A DNA stretch of 10,116 nt. It comes from Bacillota bacterium. GTDB lineage: Bacteria > Bacillota > Clostridia > Christensenellales > CAG-138. Position 1 is the first letter of the stretch. Every line of letters begins with the position of its first letter. The stretch spans positions 1 through 10,116 of the forward strand of contig JAEXTB010000200.1 of NCBI GenBank assembly GCA_023453725.1. Direction: 5' to 3'. This document shows positions 5,088-10,116 of this stretch, piece after piece. The position numbers and the translations under genes are program-made. The notes under the pieces are model-generated. The model saw only the letters and a program-made list of their open reading frames with translations. It made no database searches and had not been told where the DNA came from.

Positions 5088-5236
5088 AGTTATGAGCGAA
5101 GAGTTCAGGCGATGACGCCGGGGAAAAGGAAACCCGCAACGGCCCAATGCCACATGTCGGTGCAGGACAGGCGGTCAGGGAAACGATGGGGTACTTGCTC
5201 CGGATTCAGGGCCTTATAAAAAAGGAGAGTTGTTTT
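5088..5236 (+). promoter_or_regulatory. Structured 5' leader of rnjA, candidate cis-regulatory RNA
   Basis: The leader is long, GC-rich and full of pairing segments: GGCG-ATGA-CGCC (5108-5119), CGGG...CCCG (5119-5122 with 5133-5136), and a possible closing stem GAGC(G)AAG (5094-5101) with CTTGCTC (5194-5200). CCTT (5212-5215) can pair with AAGG (5222-5225), hiding the ribosome site. GGCCC (5141-5145) can instead pair with GGGCC (5209-5213), which would release it. That is a possible ON/OFF switch on translation. I compared it from memory with SAM-I, fluoride, lysine, c-di-AMP, B12 and T-box leaders and found no full match. It also contains ATG-MSEEFRR-stop (5092-5115) overlapping a 35-codon basic frame (5112-5219); neither has a good ribosome site. 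The pairings are seen; regulation is inferred. Confidence 0.5.
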
Positions 5237-6895
5237 TTGGCTTCCAAACTAAAGATTATTCCATTGGGCGGCGTAGCCGAGATCGGCAAGAACATGACCG
5301 TAATTGAATACGGGAAAGACATTGTTGTGATCGATTGCGGGCTTATTTTCCCTGATGAGGAAATGCTGGGCATTGATCTCGTAATTCCAGATATGACGTA
5401 TCTGGAGAAAAACATAGACAAGCTCCGCGGTTTTCTGATTACACACGGGCATGAAGATCATATCGGCGCATTGCCTTTTGCTTTGCAAAAGTTCCCCGAA
5501 GTACCCGTTTATGGAACAAAGCTGACCATCGCCCTCATCGAGCACAAGCTTGATGAACACAAACTAGGCAAGGAAATGCTTCATTGCGTAAGCCCGGGGG
5601 ACACGCTAAGGCTGGGCTGCTTCCACATTGAGTTTATCAAAACATGTCACTCCATTGCCGGAGCCGTCGCGCTTGCCGTAACAACGCCTATTGGCACCGT
5701 CATCCATACCGGCGATTTTAAGGTGGACTATACGCCTATTGACGGCGAACCTATGAATATTGCACGCTTTGCGCACTATGGGTCAAAGGGCGTCCTTGCG
5801 CTGATGTCGGACAGCACCAATGTGGAACGTCCGGGCCATACCCAATCTGAGCGTGAAATCGGCAAAACATTTGAGCATTACTTTGATACCGCAGAAGGCC
5901 GTGTCATTGTTGCGTCGTTTGCCTCCAACATTTATCGTATTCAACAGGTCGCGGATGTGGCTGTGGCACATGGGCGCGTCATTTGCTTCCAGGGGCGCAG
6001 CATGGTCAATATCGCGCAGACGGCCATTGAGCTCGGTTACCTCAATATTCCCGAGGAAAGCATTGTAGAAGTAGAGAAGCTGCGCAAATACCGGGATGAT
6101 CAGGTTTGCGTCATTACCACCGGCAGCCAGGGCGAGCCGATGAGCGGATTGTTCCGCATGGCCAACTCCTCACATAAGCTGAATATCGGCAAGGGCGATA
6201 CTGTGATTATTTCCGCTTCCGCCATACCCGGAAATGAACGCGGCGTAGCCCGCGTGATCAACCAACTGTTTCAAAAAGGTGCGATGGTCGTTTATGATCA
6301 AATGGCGGATGTCCATGTTTCCGGACACGCGTGCCGCGAAGAGCTGCGACTGATGCTCAACCTGACCAAGCCCAAGTATTTTATTCCTGTGCATGGCGAA
6401 TACCGGCATCTCTACATGCATGGGCAGCTTGCCCAGGAGATGGGTGTAGACCCCGAGCGCGTATTCATGACGGATATCGGGGATGTTGTGGAGCTTACTG
6501 TAAACGCGGGGAAAATTAACGGCAGCGTACCTGCCGGCAGCGTCATGATAGACGGCCTTGGCGTGGGCGATATTGGAAACGTGGTGTTAAAGGACCGCCG
6601 CCTTTTATCCCAGGACGGACTTGTTGCCATTGTCATTGCGCTGCAGAAAAAAACCGGCAAACTTATGGCTGGTCCGGAGCTGATTTCCCGTGGTTTTGTG
6701 TATGTACGGGAATCAGAGGATCTCATCAACGAGGCCTGCGATCTCCTGCGTCCGCAGGCGGCGCTGTTTGAACAGCACCACCAGTCCGATTGGTCAAATA
6801 TCAAAAACGGCATGCGCAACTCCCTGCGCGAATATCTGTATAATAAAACCAAGCGCAATCCGGTGATATTGCCGATCATTGTAGAAATTCCATAA
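5237..6895 (+). CDS. rnjA: Ribonuclease J (metallo-beta-lactamase/beta-CASP RNase)
   Basis: The 552-residue cytoplasmic RNase has 5'-3' exonuclease and endonuclease activity in mRNA decay and RNA maturation. Metal ligands are all visible: HGHEDH at residues 70-75, His138 in CHSIAGA, Asp160 in HTGDFKVD, and His386 in PVHGEYRHL. The beta-CASP part follows (MSDSTNVERPG, ASFASNIYRIQ, TTGSQGEP, VSGHACREEL), then the C-terminal domain with SRGFVYVRES and a C-terminus of ILPIIVEIP. Length matches family members of about 555 residues. The start is TTG at 5237 (MASKLKIIPLGG), with AAGGAG at 5222-5227 upstream. An in-frame ATG at 5147 would add 30 residues that fit no RNase J and lacks a ribosome site. 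The gene has its own promoter, a structured leader and a terminator. ylbF follows. Confidence 0.97.
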   Translation: MASKLKIIPLGGVAEIGKNMTVIEYGKDIVVIDCGLIFPDEEMLGIDLVIPDMTYLEKNIDKLRGFLITHGHEDHIGALPFALQKFPEVPVYGTKLTIALIEHKLDEHKLGKEMLHCVSPGDTLRLGCFHIEFIKTCHSIAGAVALAVTTPIGTVIHTGDFKVDYTPIDGEPMNIARFAHYGSKGVLALMSDSTNVERPGHTQSEREIGKTFEHYFDTAEGRVIVASFASNIYRIQQVADVAVAHGRVICFQGRSMVNIAQTAIELGYLNIPEESIVEVEKLRKYRDDQVCVITTGSQGEPMSGLFRMANSSHKLNIGKGDTVIISASAIPGNERGVARVINQLFQKGAMVVYDQMADVHVSGHACREELRLMLNLTKPKYFIPVHGEYRHLYMHGQLAQEMGVDPERVFMTDIGDVVELTVNAGKINGSVPAGSVMIDGLGVGDIGNVVLKDRRLLSQDGLVAIVIALQKKTGKLMAGPELISRGFVYVRESEDLINEACDLLRPQAALFEQHHQSDWSNIKNGMRNSLREYLYNKTKRNPVILPIIVEIP

Positions 6896-6899
6896 ACGA

Positions 6900-6930
6900 A
6901 AGGCGCTGCGGTTGCGGCGCCTTGTTCTTA
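6900..6930 (+). terminator. Terminator after rnjA
   Basis: AAGGCGCTGC / GCGGCGCCTT stem (10 bp with one G-U) and GGTT loop, then TGTTCTTA. The T tract is imperfect, so partial read-through into ylbF, whose ATG is at 6948, is likely. I see no separate ylbF promoter. Confidence 0.65.
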
Positions 6931-6947
6931 AAAGAGGGGGGATAGAG

Positions 6948-7292
6948 ATGGCGGTTCAAGAAGCGGCGCACGCCCTTGCATCCGCGCTGCGCCAAAGCGA
7001 GGAGTACACGGCATATATCAATGCGCGGGAAAAGGCTATGGAAGACGACAGCATTCGTGGGTTTTACAAAGAGTATAAACGGCTCCAAATTCAGGCGCAG
7101 GCTGACGCGGTGGCCGGCAGGCAATCTCCCCAGACGCTTGCGCAGCTACAGCGTATCGGCGAGCTGCTCCAATTTGACCATGACGCCGCGGAATTTTTAC
7201 TGGCAGAATACAGGCTTAACAATCTGTTGGGAAATGTCTATAAGATATTGGCGGAGGCAGTGGATACTGATCTGAGCATGCTGGAAGGGTGA
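6948..7292 (+). CDS. ylbF: YlbF/YmcA family regulator
   Basis: The 114-residue, mostly helical protein is of the Com_YlbF family: N-terminal helix AHALASALRQSEEYTAYINAREKAMEDDSIRGFYKEYKRLQIQAQ and C-terminal helix FLLAEYRLNNLLGNVYKILAEAVD. In B. subtilis YlbF, YmcA and YaaT form the Y-complex that directs RNase Y in mRNA processing, and they also affect competence, sporulation and biofilm formation. The ATG at 6948 is chosen because GAGGGGGG (6934-6941) precedes it; longer in-frame starts run into the rnjA terminator. The position right after RNase J links two parts of the mRNA-decay machinery. Family assignment is good, but YlbF versus YmcA orthology is not settled from sequence alone. Confidence 0.82.
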   Translation: MAVQEAAHALASALRQSEEYTAYINAREKAMEDDSIRGFYKEYKRLQIQAQADAVAGRQSPQTLAQLQRIGELLQFDHDAAEFLLAEYRLNNLLGNVYKILAEAVDTDLSMLEG

Positions 7293-7334
7293 GGGCTTAC
7301 ACTCCCGCTTTGTTGCGCGGCCTGCCTTAAATTG

Positions 7335-7362
7335 GTATCATTGCCGCAAGCGGCGATGATAC
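7335..7362 (+). terminator. Hairpin after ylbF, probable terminator
   Basis: 12-bp stem GTATCATTGCCG / CGGCGATGATAC (one G-U) with a CAAG loop, followed by the broken T-rich GGCTTATTCTTATTC. It starts 42 nt after the ylbF stop. The stem is strong and the tail weak. Confidence 0.6.
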
Positions 7363-7379
7363 GGCTTATTCTTATTCGC

Positions 7380-7407
7380 GTGCGATATTCGCCTACGGCG
7401 AACGCAC
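7380..7407. repeat. Second hairpin in the ylbF-mltG gap
   Basis: GTGCG-ATA-TTCGCC, TAC loop, GGCGAA-CGCAC: 6 plus 5 bp with a 3-nt bulge. No T run follows. Its role is unclear; it could be a back-up terminator or a protein-binding site upstream of the mltG promoter. Confidence 0.45.
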
Positions 7408-7439
7408 ATCCGCAGATTATACCCTTCGTTTCGCTTCTA

Positions 7440-7448
7440 TGGTATAAT
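7440..7448 (+). promoter_or_regulatory. Extended -10 promoter of mltG
   Basis: TGGTATAAT is a perfect TATAAT with the extended TGn element. No good -35 is present at 16-18 bp. GGTATAA (7441-7447) is the right arm of an inverted repeat with TTATACC (7417-7423), which could be an operator or chance. Confidence 0.6.
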
Positions 7449-7487
7449 GATTGAAAGGCACGCGATATGCAACAACGGAGGAATCTT

Positions 7488-8636
7488 ATGCCTGAAAAGC
7501 GGCGATTGAACGGGCCGTCACCGGCCTTAAAAAATACATGGCGAATTTTGCGGCCCTTTTTGGTGCTGGTATTAAGCCTCGCCATGACGTATGCGGTATT
7601 TGCAATCGGAATTAACTTTGTATTGGACCGTTACATCAAACCTGTAAACAGCAACGATGCTACCCCTGTGGCATTTGTGGTGGAAAAAAGTGATTCTGCA
7701 AGCGCTGTGGCAACAAAGCTATATAAAGCCTTTGGGGAAGAAGAACCCGGGCTTATTTCGAACACAGCAGTTTTTAAGGTGTATGTCGATTTTGTTGGCA
7801 AGGCGAACAAGCTTAAGGCAGGCACTTACATTCTTTCAAGAAATATGGATATTCCTGAGATTGTTGATATTATTTGCGCAGGCAACGCGCCCCGGCAAGC
7901 CGTAAAGCTCAAGGTGCAGGAAGGTTATACCATAAGCGGTGTGCTGTGGTCCATGCAGCAGGCCGGACTTACCGTGGACGAGCAGGAGTTTTTGCGCCTG
8001 TGCAATGATAAAAATACATTTCAGACCTTCCCGTTCCTCGCTTCCATTGAGGAAAATTCAGAACGGCCACGGGACTATTTCCTGGAAGGATACCTTTTCC
8101 CGGATACTTATGAGGTATTTGTAGACGCTACGCCCGAGAGTATCGTTAACAAGATGCTGGTGCGGTTTAACGAAATATTCACGGAAGAATACTTGGCCCG
8201 CGCCAAAGAGATGGATATGAGTGTGGATGACGTCATTACTCTGGCCTCTATCATTGAACGCGAGGCATCCGTAAAAGAAGATTTCTACAAGGTATCGGCC
8301 GTATTCCACAACCGTCTAAAGGCAGGGGAACGCCTGCGCTCCTGTGCAACCATGCAGTACGCTTTAAAAGTGAACAAGTACGTCTATACCCAAGAAGAGC
8401 TCGCGACAGATTCACCCTACAACACGTACATGTACGCAGGGCTTCCGGCAGGGCCAATTTCAAACCCCGGAAAATTGGCGATAGAGGCTGCGTTGTATCC
8501 CAATGAAGAGTATGTGGATGATGGCTATATGTATTTCTGCAACATGGAGCTTCCGGAAAACAAAGCACTGATATTTGCAAAAACGCTTGAGGAGCATGAA
8601 GCGAATGTCGCAAAATACTCCCAATATTGGTCCTGA
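7488..8636 (+). CDS. mltG: MltG, endolytic murein transglycosylase
   Basis: The 382-residue inner-membrane enzyme cleaves nascent peptidoglycan glycan strands and sets their length. The short basic N-terminus is followed by one membrane span at about residues 22-46, a LysM-like region at about 60-145, and the YceG catalytic domain. Key motifs: RDYFLEGYLFPDTYEV (196-210), TLASIIEREA with catalytic Glu257, KVSAVFHNRLKAGERLRSCATMQYAL (268-293), and SPYNTYMYAGLPAGPISNPG (309-328). The ATG at 7488 follows GGAGG (7477-7481) with a 6-nt gap; an ATG at 7467 lacks a ribosome site. It has its own promoter. A U32 gene begins directly after its stop, as in Bacillus where mltG (yrrL) lies near the U32 genes yrrN and yrrO. 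Confidence 0.95.
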   Translation: MPEKRRLNGPSPALKNTWRILRPFLVLVLSLAMTYAVFAIGINFVLDRYIKPVNSNDATPVAFVVEKSDSASAVATKLYKAFGEEEPGLISNTAVFKVYVDFVGKANKLKAGTYILSRNMDIPEIVDIICAGNAPRQAVKLKVQEGYTISGVLWSMQQAGLTVDEQEFLRLCNDKNTFQTFPFLASIEENSERPRDYFLEGYLFPDTYEVFVDATPESIVNKMLVRFNEIFTEEYLARAKEMDMSVDDVITLASIIEREASVKEDFYKVSAVFHNRLKAGERLRSCATMQYALKVNKYVYTQEELATDSPYNTYMYAGLPAGPISNPGKLAIEAALYPNEEYVDDGYMYFCNMELPENKALIFAKTLEEHEANVAKYSQYWS

Positions 8637-8637
8637 T

Positions 8638-9858
8638 ATGAAAATTCCTGAACTGCTGGCCCCTGCGGGCAATATGGAACGCTTTTACACGGCATTGCGC
8701 TTTGGCGCAGATGCCGTGTATGTCGGTATGCAGCAAATGAGCTTGCGTAATTTTGCGGACAACTTTACGCTGGATCAGCTCTTTGAAGCGTGTACATTTG
8801 CGCGCAAGAACAATAAACGTGTCTATGTCGCCGTAAACGCCTTTGCGCGGAATGATGAATTGTTAAGCCTCCCCGCTTTTTTGCGGGATCTTTTATCGGC
8901 AGGCGCGGATGCGCTTATTGTCAACGATCCCGGTGTCATTCGTATAACAAGAGAACATTTACCGGAAATGGAGCTTCATCTAAGCACCCAGGCGAATACC
9001 CTAAACGCTCATGCAGCGGCATTCTGGCATGAGCAGGGGATCAAGCGTATTGTACTGGCGCGTGAACTCTCCTTAGCGGAAGTCCGTGCGATTAAAGAGC
9101 ATGTGCCCACGCTTGAGCTTGAGATGTTTGTGCATGGGGCAATGTGCGTTTCCTACTCCGGGCGCTGTCTGTTAAGCAATTACATCAATGGGCGCGATTC
9201 CAATAAGGGCGAATGCGCGCAGCCCTGCCGCTGGACCTATGAATTGCGCGAGCGCGGAAAAAACGGGGAGTACTTATCTATTGAACAGGATGAACGCGGG
9301 ACATATGTGTTGAACTCCCGTGATTTGAATTTGCTTCCGAGGATCCACGAAGTGCTTTCCACTGGTGTTGACAGCTTGAAGATCGAAGGCCGCATGAAAA
9401 GCGTTTACTATGTCGCTACTATAATCAACGCCTACCGTATGGCGCTGGATGCTTATCAAAACCGGTCTTTGCAGGAGCCGCCGGAAGCGATGCTCATAGA
9501 AGAACTGGAAAAAGCCAGCCATAGGCCGTATACCACGGGCTTTGCTTTTGGAGATCCGGGCCCTGAGGGACAGGCGACGCATAGTGCAAGTTATGTGCAG
9601 ACACACGAGCTTTCCGCAGTGGTACTCGAATATGACGCGGTACAGGGCCGTGTGCTCATCGAGCAGCGAAACCGCTTTTTCCTTGGGGATATGCTGGAGG
9701 TGTTATCCCCCGGCAGCCTCTGGCAAAGTATTGTGGTTTCTTCCATGAAAACCGAAGAAGGGGAAGAGGTCGCTGCTGCACCTCATCCGCAACAGCGGTT
9801 ATGGATCGCGGTGGATCAACCGCTGCATACAGGTGATATGCTTCGCAAAAAGCTTTAA
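8638..9858 (+). CDS. U32 family protein, probable tRNA hydroxylation protein TrhP
   Basis: The 406-residue protein carries the U32 signature: PELLAPAGNMERFYTALRFGADAVYVG at the N-terminus, HLSTQANTLN, and ELEMFVHGAMCVSYSGRCLLSNYINGRDSNKGECAQPCR. It has four Cys at 170, 177, 193 and 197 that fit a cluster site. Although named peptidases, E. coli YegQ and B. subtilis YrrN/YrrO act as TrhP in 5-hydroxyuridine formation at tRNA position 34; related members act on rRNA. Its place after mltG supports TrhP. The start is uncertain. ATG 8638 lies 1 nt after the mltG stop and fits the family start, with translation coupled to mltG. ATG 8605, overlapping mltG by 32 nt, has GAGGAG (8589-8594) 10 nt upstream and would add 11 residues. 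Confidence 0.9.
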   Translation: MKIPELLAPAGNMERFYTALRFGADAVYVGMQQMSLRNFADNFTLDQLFEACTFARKNNKRVYVAVNAFARNDELLSLPAFLRDLLSAGADALIVNDPGVIRITREHLPEMELHLSTQANTLNAHAAAFWHEQGIKRIVLARELSLAEVRAIKEHVPTLELEMFVHGAMCVSYSGRCLLSNYINGRDSNKGECAQPCRWTYELRERGKNGEYLSIEQDERGTYVLNSRDLNLLPRIHEVLSTGVDSLKIEGRMKSVYYVATIINAYRMALDAYQNRSLQEPPEAMLIEELEKASHRPYTTGFAFGDPGPEGQATHSASYVQTHELSAVVLEYDAVQGRVLIEQRNRFFLGDMLEVLSPGSLWQSIVVSSMKTEEGEEVAAAPHPQQRLWIAVDQPLHTGDMLRKKL

Positions 9859-9871
9859 GGAGAATATTTTT

Positions 9872-10116
9872 ATGGGAGATCGTGTGCTGCAATTACGGCC
9901 GATAGAAGACTCCGATCTTACAATGATGGACGCATGGCTCCATAAACCCTACATCCTCAAGTGGTATGAGGATCCCGAGGCATGGCTCGATGAAATTCGG
10001 CAACGGACAGGCGCATACGCTTTTATCCGGCATTTCATCGTAATGGAGGGCAACCGGCCGATGGGATTTTGCCAGTATTATGATTGTTATGATGCGGGTG
10101 AGGACTGGTATACGGT
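9872..10116 (+). CDS. GNAT family N-acetyltransferase, N-terminal part
   Basis: An open frame starting at ATG 9872 runs off the right edge, with 81 full codons visible. AAGGAG (9857-9862) overlaps the stop of the U32 gene and lies 9 nt before the ATG, so it is probably the next gene of the mltG operon. The translation MGDRVLQLRPIEDSDLTMMDAWLH, then FIVMEGNRPMGFCQYYDCYDAGEDW, matches the first half of GNAT acetyltransferases resembling the AAC(6')/RimJ-like group (the pattern 'IxxxxxPIGYxQxYD'). The acetyl-CoA-binding motif lies beyond the window. The substrate is unknown; resistance to an aminoglycoside should not be assumed. Confidence 0.8.
   Translation, partial: MGDRVLQLRPIEDSDLTMMDAWLHKPYILKWYEDPEAWLDEIRQRTGAYAFIRHFIVMEGNRPMGFCQYYDCYDAGEDWYT

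Noticed and set aside
4809..5219. Plus-strand frame of 136 codons across the TIGR04086 end and the rnjA leader
   Set aside because: It overlaps a convincing membrane-protein gene in another frame, crosses a consensus promoter and has no recognisable motif.
5088..5236. Resemblance of the rnjA leader to SAM-I (GAAACCCGCAACGG, CGGTGC) and to a fluoride riboswitch (GGCGATGA)
   Set aside because: The SAM-I GGGACTGGCCC segment and the conserved AATTCC after GGTGC are missing. The fluoride-type loop would be only 4 nt and the CTGATG...CCTAC part is absent. Short matches only.
5147..5236. A longer RNase J starting at ATG 5147
   Set aside because: No ribosome site, and the extra 30 residues do not resemble RNase J. 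A proper ribosome site precedes TTG 5237, which gives the family N-terminus and length.
7772..7790. Possible loss of key residues in MltG (RSCATMQYAL in place of the E. coli DPT motif)
   Set aside because: The SCAT form is, as I recall, common in Firmicute MltG proteins, and catalytic Glu257 and the other motifs are intact, so the enzyme looks functional.
1..10116. CRISPR array, insertion sequence, tRNA or rRNA
   Set aside because: No regularly spaced repeats, no transposase motif with terminal inverted repeats, and no tRNA or rRNA signature was seen on either strand.

Overview
The window looks like chromosomal DNA from a Gram-positive, Clostridia-type Firmicute of moderate GC content. Support: strong AAGGAGG-type ribosome sites before almost every gene, several UUG starts, and a Firmicute gene set (RNase J, YlbF, YajC, TIGR04086, BioY, DUF2156, MltG next to a U32 protein). 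A Christensenellales-like host is possible, but the sequence alone cannot fix the genus.

Layout. Bases 2-199 hold the C-terminus of a protein with a CPMCREG tail, perhaps an orotate phosphoribosyltransferase-like enzyme, followed by a bidirectional hairpin terminator. Bases 250-1352 form a compact divergent module. A minus-strand XRE-S24 (LexA/CI-like) repressor faces a plus-strand 64-residue single-pass membrane protein. Three copies of a 17-bp palindrome, GTWTCC-N5-GGAWAC, lie between or beside them. One overlaps the spacer of the repressor's promoter, one exactly fills the 17-bp spacer of the small gene's promoter, and one lies just before the small gene's ribosome site. In the repressor both residues of the self-cleavage dyad are replaced (Cys119 for Ser, Arg156 for Lys) while the Ala84-Gly85 cleavage site is kept. 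This is the most interesting part of the window.

Bases 1354-3034 hold, on the minus strand, bioY (biotin uptake) behind a probable BirA operator, then a lone NMT1/THI5-type ABC substrate-binding lipoprotein with no permease or ATPase beside it.

From 3083 onward everything is on the plus strand: a DUF2156 GNAT-fold protein, yajC, a TIGR04086 membrane protein, rnjA (RNase J) behind a consensus promoter and a leader of about 150 nt that may be a regulatory RNA, ylbF, a hairpin-rich gap, mltG directly followed by a U32 (TrhP-like) protein, and the start of a GNAT acetyltransferase cut by the window edge. RNase J and YlbF both belong to mRNA decay. MltG and the U32 gene keep the neighbourhood known from Bacillus yrrL-yrrN/O.

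No CRISPR array, insertion sequence, rRNA or tRNA was seen. Apart from the divergent repressor module, which could be a phage- or element-type remnant or a private stress switch, the region reads as core genome.
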